From the NCBI RefSeq assembly GCF_030546695.1, contig NZ_JAUOTP010000004.1, positions 248,001-312,000 on the forward strand: DNA of 64,000 nucleotides. Reading direction: 5' to 3'. Under the pieces are notes generated by a model that did no database searches, was not told where the DNA came from, and saw nothing but the letters and a program-made list of their open reading frames with translations. The translations under genes and the position numbers were made by a program. This document shows, one piece after another, positions 45,544 to 53,780 of the stretch (positions are counted from its first letter, which is position 1; every line of letters begins with the position of its first letter). The DNA is from Sphingomonas natans (lineage in GTDB: Bacteria; Pseudomonadota; Alphaproteobacteria; Sphingomonadales; Sphingomonadaceae).

Positions 45544-45627
45544 CGCGCTGGCGGTTGATCGCGACCGCGGTCCTGATAGGCTGCGATCAAATATAAGAGG
45601 ATGCGTGTCCCGGCCCCAAGCAGAGGA

Positions 45628-45888
45628 ATGGCCGTGCCGATCGACATCGACGACAATCTGGTGAACGCCGCGATCATCGAATTCCACACCGCCAAGGATC
45701 ATGGCAAATCCGATCCCCAGGCGTGGGCGGCGGCGGTGTCGCGCGTGCGGCACGACGTGCTGACGCTCGCCTCGGCAACCTGCGAACAGATGGCGGAGGG
45801 CTTCGGAGAAGCCGAGGCGGCGGGCGCACACCACTGCGCGGCTGCCATCCGCGACCTTTCCTGGGCCGACCCGTTCACGGATCGTTAG
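45628..45888 (+). CDS. Small hypothetical protein
   Basis: About 86 residues (MAVPIDIDDNLVNAAIIEFH...). No family is recognised. The sequence looks helical and cytosolic, with a cysteine and histidines near the end (AGAHHCAAAIRDL). The start is uncertain: AGAGGA sits against ATG 45628 and seven bases before GTG 45634, while ATG 45601 is also in frame. It is followed 7 bases later by another small gene on the same strand, so the pair is likely one transcript. Confidence 0.5.
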   Translation: MAVPIDIDDNLVNAAIIEFHTAKDHGKSDPQAWAAAVSRVRHDVLTLASATCEQMAEGFGEAEAAGAHHCAAAIRDLSWADPFTDR

Positions 45889-45895
45889 GCGGGCG

Positions 45896-46147
45896 ATGTT
45901 AGCATCCGGCATGGACGTCTTCGATCAGATCCGCACGGCCCGGGCGACCTGGATCGCCGATAACCTCGGCAGCGCCAGCGTGCAGGGCATGCGGGATGCG
46001 CGCACCTTGCTCGCCGAGGCGATCGCCGGCCGCAACGAGGCGATGATCCGCACCTATTCGGAGACCTGCCTCCTTCTGCTCGAAGCGCATCGCGAGCGAT
46101 CGGCCCGGCTGATGGCGATGATGACGATCGCCGAGCCGAACGACTGA
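45896..46147 (+). CDS. Small hypothetical protein
   Basis: An 83-residue, mostly helical product (DVFDQIRTARATWIADNLGS ... RSARLMAMMTIAEPND). No domain is recognised. ATG 45911 (MDVFDQIR) is an alternative start that would drop five residues. It sits between the small gene at 45628 and xdhC and shares their direction. Regular codon use argues that it is real; the function is unknown. Confidence 0.5.
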   Translation: MLASGMDVFDQIRTARATWIADNLGSASVQGMRDARTLLAEAIAGRNEAMIRTYSETCLLLLEAHRERSARLMAMMTIAEPND

Positions 46148-46198
46148 TCCTCGGCCATCGCCCGCAATCGACTGGCGCGCGCCGGGCACGCCGCCTAG

Positions 46199-47134
46199 AT
46201 GGGCGCGGTGAGCGACATCGAACCGATCCTGCGTGCGGCCCGCGAGTGGCGCGATGCGCCGATGGCACTGGCGACCGTCATCTCCACCTGGGGCTCCGCG
46301 CCCCGCCCGCGCGGCAGCCACATGCTCGTCCATGCCGATGGGCGGCTGGAGGGATCCGTCTCGGGAGGCTGCATCGAGGGCGAGGTGCTGGCGCTGGCCG
46401 GCGAGGTGATCGCAGGCGCCCCCGCGCAGCGCCGGATCTATGGCGTGTCGAACGACATGGCGTGGGAAGTGGGCCTGCCCTGCGGCGGCGAGATCGAGGT
46501 ACTGGTCCAGCCGGTGGGCGCGCGGGGTTTCGCGCCCGCTCTGTTCGACGCGATCGAAGCCGGCCGCGAGGACGGGCGCGCCGTCGCGGTGGCGACGGAT
46601 CTCGACAGCGGGCGCAGCTGGGCGGCCGAGAGCGATGCGGACGCCCCGTTCCTCAATCTCTATGCCCCCCCGCGCCGGCTGTTCATCATCGGCGCGGTGC
46701 AGATCGCACAGGCGCTGGCGGCGATCGCGCAGACGATCGACATCCTCCCCGTCGTCATCGATCCGCGCGCGCGCTTCCTGACCGCGGAGCGCTTTCCCGG
46801 CGTGACGCTCGACGATCGCTGGCCCGACGAGGCGATCGCCGCGTGGAAGCCCGATGCGGCGAGCGCGGTGGTGACGTTGAGCCACGATCCCAAGATCGAC
46901 GATCCCGCCCTGATCGCCGCGCTGGCCGCGCCGACCGGCTATGTCGCGGCGCTGGGATCGCGGCGCAGCCACGAGAAGAGGCGCGAGCGGCTGGCGGCGG
47001 AAGGCCTCGACGCGGCCACGATCGACCGGATCGAGGGGCCCGCCGGGGTCGACATCGGCGCGATGGGCGCGGCCGAGATCGCCTTGTCGGTGGCGGCGGG
47101 ACTCGTGAAGGCGCTGGCCCGGCCGAAAAGGTGA
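46199..47134 (+). CDS. xdhC: XdhC/CoxF-family molybdoenzyme maturation protein
   Basis: A 311-residue protein. XdhC-type proteins bind molybdenum cofactor and promote its sulfuration and insertion into xanthine dehydrogenase-family enzymes. The N-terminal domain shows ATVISTWGSAPRPRGSHML and GSVSGGCIEGEVL. A C-terminal Rossmann domain begins RRLFIIGAVQIAQALAAIA, and ALGSRRSHEKRRERL with GPAGVDIGAMGAAEIALSV forms the conserved end. Its stop overlaps the start of a MobA-like gene, a usual partner. The target molybdoenzyme is not in this window. Confidence 0.9.
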   Translation: MGAVSDIEPILRAAREWRDAPMALATVISTWGSAPRPRGSHMLVHADGRLEGSVSGGCIEGEVLALAGEVIAGAPAQRRIYGVSNDMAWEVGLPCGGEIEVLVQPVGARGFAPALFDAIEAGREDGRAVAVATDLDSGRSWAAESDADAPFLNLYAPPRRLFIIGAVQIAQALAAIAQTIDILPVVIDPRARFLTAERFPGVTLDDRWPDEAIAAWKPDAASAVVTLSHDPKIDDPALIAALAAPTGYVAALGSRRSHEKRRERLAAEGLDAATIDRIEGPAGVDIGAMGAAEIALSVAAGLVKALARPKR

Positions 47135-47682
47135 CGATCGCGGGCATATTGCTCGCGGCGGGGCGATCGACGCGCTTCGGGGCGGACGACAAATTGGTTG
47201 CCGTGCTGGAGGGGCGCCCGCTGATCGACCATGCGGCGCAGGCCTTGCGCGACGCGCCGGTGGGGCTGCGCTTCGTCGTGCGGAGCAAGGCGGCGGACGC
47301 GCTGGACGGCTTCGAGACGGTGCGCGTCGCCGAGGGCGCGGAGATGAGCCGATCGCTGGCGGCGGGGATCGCGGCGGCGCGCGCGGCCGGGGCCGAGGGC
47401 GCACTCGTCCTGCTCGCCGACATGCCGTTCGTGACGCCCGCGCACCTCGCCGCGCTGGTCGCCGGCTTCGCGGGCCGGAGCACCTTGCTCGCCTCGACCG
47501 ACGGCACCCGCCCCTCCCCGCCCGCTCTGTTCGGCGCCGACCGGTTTGCCGAGCTGGAAGCGGGCAGCGGCGATGCGGGCGGGCGGCGGCTGCTCGCAGC
47601 GGCGACCCTCATCGCCGCGCCACCCGGAAGCCTGCGCGATATCGACACGCCCGAGGCGCTGGCCGCGGCGCGCGGACGTTGA
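47131..47682 (+). CDS. MobA-like nucleotidyltransferase (MocA type)
   Basis: A 183-residue NTP transferase with the Rossmann-like start ILLAAGRSTRFGADDKLVA, which contains the GxRFG and lysine of the MobA/MocA/GlmU superfamily. LVLLADMPFVTPAHLAALV holds the metal-binding aspartate, and LRDIDTPEAL ends the domain. With xdhC it probably makes the cytidylated form of molybdopterin used by xanthine dehydrogenase-type enzymes; the nucleotide specificity is inferred. GTG 47131 overlaps the xdhC stop by 4 bases, with AAAAGG as a close ribosome-binding site. Confidence 0.85.
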   Translation: MTIAGILLAAGRSTRFGADDKLVAVLEGRPLIDHAAQALRDAPVGLRFVVRSKAADALDGFETVRVAEGAEMSRSLAAGIAAARAAGAEGALVLLADMPFVTPAHLAALVAGFAGRSTLLASTDGTRPSPPALFGADRFAELEAGSGDAGGRRLLAAATLIAAPPGSLRDIDTPEALAAARGR

Positions 47683-48143
47683 CCAACGAGACATCAGTTC
47701 ATCCCCCAAGCCGGCCCCGGCCCGCCGAAAGATCGCGCCACCACGCGCGCACATCGGAAACGAACGGGGCGCGAATACTCCGTTGTGCTTCACGCTCGCG
47801 CCGGATGCGGCGGCATCTGGCGAACCTGCCGCGATCGACGCAACAGGAGCGCGCGCGGCTTGCGTGGAGGGCGCAGGCGATGGGGCGAGAGCAGGAACGG
47901 AGGAGATGATCGCGAACCCGGTTCGGCGGATCGCCACAAGCAACCTATCTGGTATTTCGTCGGACAGTGGAGAAATGGCGCGCAGGCTCATGCCGATTGT
48001 ATGCGCGCGGCCAGCGCCTACAGAGCGGGGATCTTTCGCGACCATCAGAGGCGGCCCCTCCCCTGGAAGATACCAGTCGCGCGCATCCCAAAGCGCCGAT
48101 ATCGACCTATGTCGTTTTAATCGACCAATTTTGGAGTCGCGGA
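47683..48143. other. 461-base stretch without a convincing gene
   Basis: Between the MobA-like gene and the RsbQ-like gene no frame carries a recognisable domain or normal amino-acid composition. Open frames on both strands are Arg/Ala/Ser/Pro-rich shadows. The last 40 bases before 48144 are AT-richer (ATGTCGTTTTAATCGACCAA) and probably hold the promoter region of the rsbQ-like operon. It may contain a decayed gene. Confidence 0.4.
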
Positions 48144-48932
48144 TTGTCGGTCTTGCAGAGGAACAACGTGCAGCTTGCCGGGCAGGGCGACCGCGCGATG
48201 GTGTTCGCGCACGGTTTCGGCTGCGACCAGAATATGTGGCGGCTCGTCGCACCGGCTTTCGAGGACGGCTATCGGACCATATTGTTCGATCAGGTCGGGT
48301 CGGGCGCCTCCGACCTCTCCGCTTACTCGGCCGACAGATATGGCGATCTCCAGGCTTATGCCGATGATCTGGTCGAGATATGCCGGGAGCTCGCGCTCCA
48401 TGATGCCGTCTTCGTCGGACATTCCGTCAGCGCCATGATCGGGGTGCTGGCATCGCTTTCCGACCCGTCTTTGTTCGCGGACCTCGTCCTCGTCAGTCCG
48501 TCCCCGCGCTATATCGACGATGGCGCCTATCTCGGGGGCTTCACGGCCGCGGATATCGACGAACTGCTCGAATCGCTCGCCGACAATCATCTCGGTTGGT
48601 CCGCACTGATGGCGCCCGTGATCATGGGCAATCCCGACCGGCCCGAACTAAGCGAGGAGCTGACGAACAGCTTCTGCCGGACCGACCCTGCCATCGCCAA
48701 GGACTTTGCCCGCGTCACCTTCACCTCCGACAACAGGACGGATCTGTCCAAGGTGACGGCGCGCACGCTGATTCTCCAGTGCCGGGAGGATGCGATCGCG
48801 CCGGTGCAGGTCGGCGAATATGTCCGCGACCATATCGCAGGCAGCGAGATGGTGCTGCTGGATGCGACCGGACATTGCCCGAACCTGAGCGCACCACAGA
48901 ACGTCATCGCCGCGATCCGCGCCTTTGTCTGA
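48144..48932 (+). CDS. rsbQ: RsbQ-like alpha/beta hydrolase
   Basis: A 262-residue hydrolase closely patterned on Bacillus RsbQ (269 residues). It has VFAHGFGCDQNMWRLVAPAF and ILFDQVGSGASDLSAY, and the nucleophile S94 lies in FVGHSVSAMIG. LVLVSPSPRYIDD and PDRPELSEEL follow. Acid D216 lies in LQCREDAIAP and base H244 in GHCPNLS. In Bacillus RsbQ works with a PAS-domain partner, RsbP, in energy-stress signalling, presumably by processing a small ligand. Here the next gene, overlapping by 8 bases, is a PAS histidine kinase. The TTG start at 48144 is chosen because GGAG lies 7 bases upstream and the N-terminus then matches RsbQ. Confidence 0.9.
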   Translation: MSVLQRNNVQLAGQGDRAMVFAHGFGCDQNMWRLVAPAFEDGYRTILFDQVGSGASDLSAYSADRYGDLQAYADDLVEICRELALHDAVFVGHSVSAMIGVLASLSDPSLFADLVLVSPSPRYIDDGAYLGGFTAADIDELLESLADNHLGWSALMAPVIMGNPDRPELSEELTNSFCRTDPAIAKDFARVTFTSDNRTDLSKVTARTLILQCREDAIAPVQVGEYVRDHIAGSEMVLLDATGHCPNLSAPQNVIAAIRAFV

Positions 48933-50067
48933 GAGCGCGCGCCCCGCGGAGCCGATCGAGGATTTCGAGGATCTCTACGACAGCGCCCCGTGCGGATATC
49001 TGTCGCTAACCGACGATGGGCGTATCTTTCTTGCCAACCGGCGCATTTCGCAGTGGCTGGGTATCGCCCAGGCCGAGCTGATCGGGCGCCGCATCCAAGA
49101 CATCCTCAGTGTCCCGGGCCGGATCTTCTACGAGACCAACATATCGCCGCTTCTGCGCATGCAGGGGTTCGTCGACGAGGTGGCGATGGACTTTCTCACC
49201 GCCGACCGCATCAAGGTGCCGTGTCTCGTGAACGCGTCCGAGCGGCGCGACAGTGAAGGCCGTCTGCAATTCACGCGTCTCGCGATCTTCCAAGCTGCCG
49301 AACGACGTCGCTACGAGCGAGCGCTGATCGACACCGCCGAGGCGACGCGGGCCGAGGTCACGTCCGAACGCGAGACTTCGCAGCTGCGCGAGCAGTTCAT
49401 CGCCGTCCTCGGGCATGACCTGCGCAATCCTTTGGCATCGATCGCCAGCGGCGTGAGATTGCTGACCGACCGAGAGACGCTCAGCGTCAAAGGACAGCGC
49501 GTCCTGTTGCTCATGCAAGGCAGCGTCGGCCGGGCCTCCGATCTGATCGACAATGTCCTCGATTTCGCGCGCGGCCGCCTCGGAGGCGGCATCACGTTGA
49601 ACCGCGATGCGCAGGCTCCGCTGACACCCGTGCTCGAACAGGTCGTCGGCGAGATCGTATCGGCTTCGCCCGAACGGGATATCCGCACCTATTTCGCCAT
49701 CGCCGAGCCGATCGATTGCGATCGGACGCGGATTTCGCAGCTCCTTTCGAACCTGCTGGGGAATGCGGTCATGCACGGCGCCAAGACCGAACCGATCCTC
49801 ATCGAAGCCAAAAGCGATCGCGAGCGATTCACGCTTTCGGTCGTGAACGGGGGCCGCCCGATCGGGGAAGCGGCGATGGCGCGGCTGTTCCAGCCCTTCT
49901 TCCGCGGCGAGATCAGACCCAATCAGCTGGGATTGGGACTCGGGCTGCACATCGCCTCGGAGATCGCCAAGGCGCATGAGGGCGAACTCACGGTCGCGTC
50001 TGACGAGAGCCACACCCGGTTCACCTTCTCGATGCCGCTGGCCCGCCGCGTCGAAGACCCCGATTAG
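48925..50067 (+). CDS. PAS-domain sensor histidine kinase, partner of RsbQ-like hydrolase
   Basis: A 380-residue soluble kinase. The N-terminal PAS domain (about residues 11-125) begins FEDLYDSAPCGYLSLTDDGR and includes WLGIAQAELIGRRIQDILSV. A coiled coil leads to the dimerization helix with the phosphorylated histidine in VLGHDLRNPLASIASG. The ATPase domain has N in SNLLGNAVMHG and GLGLGLHIASEIAKAHEG. TTG 48925 overlaps the hydrolase stop, implying coupled synthesis. By analogy with RsbP the PAS domain would bind the hydrolase product; here the output is phosphotransfer rather than a phosphatase. A receiver gene lies convergently next to it. Confidence 0.88.
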   Translation: MSESARPAEPIEDFEDLYDSAPCGYLSLTDDGRIFLANRRISQWLGIAQAELIGRRIQDILSVPGRIFYETNISPLLRMQGFVDEVAMDFLTADRIKVPCLVNASERRDSEGRLQFTRLAIFQAAERRRYERALIDTAEATRAEVTSERETSQLREQFIAVLGHDLRNPLASIASGVRLLTDRETLSVKGQRVLLLMQGSVGRASDLIDNVLDFARGRLGGGITLNRDAQAPLTPVLEQVVGEIVSASPERDIRTYFAIAEPIDCDRTRISQLLSNLLGNAVMHGAKTEPILIEAKSDRERFTLSVVNGGRPIGEAAMARLFQPFFRGEIRPNQLGLGLGLHIASEIAKAHEGELTVASDESHTRFTFSMPLARRVEDPD

Positions 50068-50417
50068 GCGGCGAACGCCAGCCGGCAGAAGGCAGCTCCG
50101 ATGGCGGGACGATCGAGCGGCTTGCGAAAGATTTCGCCGGGAAGCGCGTATGGCGAGCACGCCTCGGGCGTGGCAGTGATGAACAGGACGGGTATCGGCC
50201 CGTAGGCGTCCCTGATCGCGCGAACGGCGAGGGTTCCCGTCCCTTCGGTCAGCATGACATCGGAGAGGATGAGATCCGGCCGGTTCGCGCGCGCGGCGGC
50301 CACGGCGTCTTCCTGATTTTCGGCAAAGCTGAAGGACGTGGCGCCGTTCGACTGAAGCAGATCCTCCAGATCAAGCGCGATCAGCGTCTCGTCCTCGATG
50401 ATGAGCACATGGCACAT
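50064..50417 (-). CDS. Single-domain response regulator
   Basis: A 117-residue stand-alone receiver. Acidic pair IIEDETL, phosphoacceptor D53 in LILSDVMLTEGTG, threonine in FITATPEA and lysine in IFRKPLDR are present. GGAGATTGAACC precedes ATG 50417. Its stop overlaps that of the PAS kinase on the other strand (convergent genes), so it is the obvious candidate receiver for it. It lacks an output domain, and downstream contacts are unknown. Confidence 0.88.
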   Translation of the reverse strand: MCHVLIIEDETLIALDLEDLLQSNGATSFSFAENQEDAVAAARANRPDLILSDVMLTEGTGTLAVRAIRDAYGPIPVLFITATPEACSPYALPGEIFRKPLDRPAIGAAFCRLAFAA

Positions 50418-50602
50418 GGTTCAATCTCCGCCCAATCCGGCTCAACGGCGGCCGAGACCAAACAGACGCACTGACGGAAAGATATCAACAAATACCTCCA
50501 TCTGTGGCGAAAGAGTCGCGAGCCGCGGCCGCCCGACGACACAAGCGCGTGAGATCGCCGGTAGTAATGCGCGGGCTTTCGTCTTTCGCGGCGCCCTCGC
50601 CC

Positions 50603-51832
50603 TTACAGCCGGTCGAAATCGATCGGCTGGGTGCGGTCCAGCCAATTGGGCGCCTCGGGCATCGGATATTTGAGGCCGGTCGCGCAATTGAACAGGACGA
50701 CCTCATCCTCCGCCGCCACCAGCCCCGCCGCCAGCGCATCGCGATAGGCGGCGAGCGTCGCGCCGCCTTCGGGGCAGAGCAGCAGCCCATCCTGTTTGGC
50801 CGCATCGTCGACCGCGCGCAGGATCGCGTCATCCTCGACCGCGAGCGCGATGCCTTTGCTCTCGCGGACCGCGCGCAGGATCAGGAAATCGCCGACCGCG
50901 CGCGGCACGCGGATGCCCGCGGCAACGGTGTGCGCATTCTCCCAGCGGTCGGCATGCTCGACGCCGTCCTCGAACGCCTTCACGATCGGCGCGCAGCCGG
51001 CTGCCTGCACCGCGAACATCTTCGGGCGTTCCGCGCCGATCCAGCCCAAGGCCTCCAGCTCGGCGAAGGCCTTCCACATGCCGATCAGCCCGGTGCCGCC
51101 GCCGGTGGGGTAGAAGATCGCCTTGGGCAGGCGCCAGCCGAGCTGGGCGGCGAGCTCCAGTCCCATCGTCTTCTTGCCCTCGATCCGATAAGGCTCCTTC
51201 AGCGTCGAGAAATCGAACCAGCGGCCCTGCTTCGCGCCTTCGCCGACGATCGCGCCGCAATCGTCGATCAGGCCGTTGACGCGCCAGACGCGCGCGCCCT
51301 GCAGCGCGATCTCGCGGACGTTGATCTCGGGCGTGTCCTCCGGACAGAAGACGATCGTCTCGATCCCGCAGCGCGTGGCATAGGCCGCGAGCGCGGCGCC
51401 GGCATTGCCGTTGGTGGGCATGGCGATCTTCGTGATGCCCAAAGCCTTGGCCATCGCCACCGCCATGACGAGCCCGCGCGCCTTGAACGAGCCGGTCGGG
51501 AGGCGGCCTTCATCCTTGACCAGCACGTTGGCACCGCCGCTCTTGGTAAGCGGCACGAGCGGAGTCTCGATCTCGCCGAGGCTGACGATGTCGGCGGTGG
51601 CGCGGACGGGGAGCAGTTCGCGCCAGCGCCACAGATCGGTGGGGCGGGCGGCGATATCGTCGCGCGAGACCTGCGCCTTCACCACATCCAGATCGTAGCG
51701 GACCAGCAGCGGCCGGCCCGCCTTCGAGAGGCCGTGGACGACGTCCGCCTCGTAGCGCTCGCCGGTCAGCGAGCATTCGAGATGCGTGACGAAGGTGGGG
51801 CGATCGGCGGTGAGATTGGCGTTGGTTGTCAT
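50603..51832 (-). CDS. thrC: Threonine synthase
   Basis: PLP enzyme converting O-phosphohomoserine to threonine. The 409-residue protein has the Schiff-base lysine in LPTGSFKARGLVMA, the asparagine motif MPTNGNAGAALAAYA, the phosphate loop YPTGGGTGLIGMWKA, and CPEGGATLAAY near the C-terminus. The N-terminal HLECSLTGERYEADV is typical of this long-chain class. A related PLP lyase role cannot be completely excluded, but the N-terminus and length fit threonine synthase. It is divergent from the DUF885 gene and its start is 66 bases from it. Confidence 0.88.
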   Translation of the reverse strand: MTTNANLTADRPTFVTHLECSLTGERYEADVVHGLSKAGRPLLVRYDLDVVKAQVSRDDIAARPTDLWRWRELLPVRATADIVSLGEIETPLVPLTKSGGANVLVKDEGRLPTGSFKARGLVMAVAMAKALGITKIAMPTNGNAGAALAAYATRCGIETIVFCPEDTPEINVREIALQGARVWRVNGLIDDCGAIVGEGAKQGRWFDFSTLKEPYRIEGKKTMGLELAAQLGWRLPKAIFYPTGGGTGLIGMWKAFAELEALGWIGAERPKMFAVQAAGCAPIVKAFEDGVEHADRWENAHTVAAGIRVPRAVGDFLILRAVRESKGIALAVEDDAILRAVDDAAKQDGLLLCPEGGATLAAYRDALAAGLVAAEDEVVLFNCATGLKYPMPEAPNWLDRTQPIDFDRL

Positions 51833-51897
51833 GCAGTCCCTCTAGTCGCGGGCGACCCGCAACGTCTATGCGCTCCGGGAAATACATGGAGGAACAG

Positions 51898-53703
51898 ATG
51901 GATCGCCGCCAGTTCGTAAAGGGCGCCACCGCGAGCGCGGCCGTCGCCGCTTTCCCGCTGCGGGCCGCCGCGCCAGGCGGGGCCGATGCCGCGTTCCGCG
52001 CGACGCTCGACCGCTTCTTCTACGGGCGGCTCGAGGATCAGCCGCAGCAGGCGACGCGGCTCGGGCTCGACAGCGGGCCGCGCGCGGCGCTGAAGGCGAA
52101 GCTCGACGATGCATCGGCGGCGGGCGCGGCGAAGCGGCTGGCGCGGGCGAAGGCCGAGCGCGCGGAACTCGCCAGGTTCGCGCCGGCGAACCTTTCACCC
52201 GCCTCGAAGCTGGATCTGGAGGTGGTGACCTATCAGCTCGATCGCGCGATCAACGGCGCGACGCGCTTTCCATACGGCGACACGAGCGGACGGTTCGCGC
52301 CTTATGTGCTGAGCCAGCTGACCGGCCCCTATCGCGACGTGCCCGATTTCCTCGAAAGCCAGGCGCGCGTGCGCGACGCGGCGGAGGCGGACGCCTATCT
52401 CGCGCGGCTCGCGGCCTTCCCCAAGGCGATCGACGACAGCACCGATCAGCAGCACACGGATGCGGCACGCGGCGTGTTCGCGCCGGACTATATCCTCGAC
52501 ACGACGCTCAAGCAGCTCGGCCAGGTGCTGGACCAGGCGCCCGAGCAGAGCGTGATGGTCATGACCTTCGCGACCAAGCTGAAGGCGGCGGGGCTGCCGC
52601 CCGAGCAGGCGGCGCGCGCGGCGGGGATCGTGCGCGATGCGGTATTCCCGGCGCTCGTCCGCCAGCGCGCGCTGGTGACCGAGCTGCGCGCCAAGGCGGT
52701 GCATGATGCGGGCTGCTGGCGGCTGCCCGACGGCGACGCTTATTATGCCGCGGCGGCCGAGGCGGCGACGACCGCGCCGATGAGCGGCGACGAGATCCAC
52801 AGACTGGGCCTTGCGCAGGTCGCCGAGATCAGCGCGCGGATCGACGGGATCCTGAAGGGCCAGGGGATGACGACGGGGACGGTCGGCGCGCGGCTGGTCG
52901 CGCTCAACGAGCGGCCCGACCAGCTCTATCCGAACACCGATCCCGGCCGCGCCTTGCTGCTCGCCGAGCTCAACCGACATCTGAACGCGATGAAGGCAAG
53001 GCTGCCCGAAGTGTTCGCCAACGTGCCCAAGGCGCCGATCGAGATACGCCGCGTGCCGCCGACGATCCAGGCGGGTGCACCGGGCGGCTATTACGAGAAT
53101 GCCTCGCTCGATGGTTCGCGCCCGGCCATCTATTATATCAATCTGCGCGACACGTTCGACCGGCCCAAATTCGGGCTGGCGACGCTCACGCATCACGAAG
53201 GCGTGCCCGGGCATCACCTGCAGGTGACGCTGTCGCTGGAGAGCGAGACGATCCCGCTGATCCGGCGGCGCGCCTTCTTCTCGGGCTATGGCGAAGGCTG
53301 GGCGCTCTATTCGGAGCAGCTCGCCGACGAGATGGGCATGTATGACGGCGATCCGCTCGGGCAGGTCGGCTACCTCCAGTCGCTGCTGTTCCGCGCGGCG
53401 CGGCTGGTCGTCGACAGCGGCATGCACGCCAAGCGCTGGAGCCGCGAGAAGGCGACCGATTATCTGATCGCGACGACGGGCATCGCGCGCGGCCGCAGCC
53501 AGGGGGAGATCGATCGCTATACGGTCTGGCCGGGCCAGGCGTGCAGCTACAAGATCGGGCACACGATGTGGGTGCGGCTGCGCGAGGCGGCAAAGACCCG
53601 GCCGGGCTTCGACCTGAAGCAGTTCCACGCGGTGCTGCTGCAGGGCGCGATGCCGCTGGCGGTGCTGGAGAAGGTGGTGAAGGAAAGGTGGGGGATCGCC
53701 TGA
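51898..53703 (+). CDS. DUF885 family metallopeptidase-like protein with Tat signal
   Basis: A 601-residue exported protein. The N-terminus MDRRQFVKGATASAAVAAFP is a twin-arginine signal, indicating export in folded form. The DUF885 core shows RATLDRFFYGRLEDQPQQAT and, near residue 440, the zinc-binding block THHEGVPGHHLQVTL followed by GYGEGWALYSEQLADEMG. This resembles a gluzincin HEXXH-type site. Members are presumed peptidases and their substrates are not known. ATG 51898 is used because GGAGG sits 5 bases upstream; MEEQ upstream is possible. The gene appears monocistronic. Confidence 0.88.
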   Translation: MDRRQFVKGATASAAVAAFPLRAAAPGGADAAFRATLDRFFYGRLEDQPQQATRLGLDSGPRAALKAKLDDASAAGAAKRLARAKAERAELARFAPANLSPASKLDLEVVTYQLDRAINGATRFPYGDTSGRFAPYVLSQLTGPYRDVPDFLESQARVRDAAEADAYLARLAAFPKAIDDSTDQQHTDAARGVFAPDYILDTTLKQLGQVLDQAPEQSVMVMTFATKLKAAGLPPEQAARAAGIVRDAVFPALVRQRALVTELRAKAVHDAGCWRLPDGDAYYAAAAEAATTAPMSGDEIHRLGLAQVAEISARIDGILKGQGMTTGTVGARLVALNERPDQLYPNTDPGRALLLAELNRHLNAMKARLPEVFANVPKAPIEIRRVPPTIQAGAPGGYYENASLDGSRPAIYYINLRDTFDRPKFGLATLTHHEGVPGHHLQVTLSLESETIPLIRRRAFFSGYGEGWALYSEQLADEMGMYDGDPLGQVGYLQSLLFRAARLVVDSGMHAKRWSREKATDYLIATTGIARGRSQGEIDRYTVWPGQACSYKIGHTMWVRLREAAKTRPGFDLKQFHAVLLQGAMPLAVLEKVVKERWGIA

Positions 53704-53780
53704 GCCCGCGATCGCGGGCCTGACCGCAGATTGCAACCTCGGCACTTTACCGCCACGATCCACTTCACAGGCGAGGGCGA

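Noticed and set aside
47755-47785. GGAAAC ... CGTTG as a general-stress (EcfG) promoter ahead of the rsbQ-like gene
   Set aside because: The spacing is 19-20 bases rather than 16-17 and the -35 is not exact; it is also over 350 bases from the gene.
47785-48120. 111-codon frame upstream of the rsbQ-like gene
   Set aside because: First half is Arg/Gly shadow-like and no family is recognisable; there is no ribosome-binding site at a plausible start.
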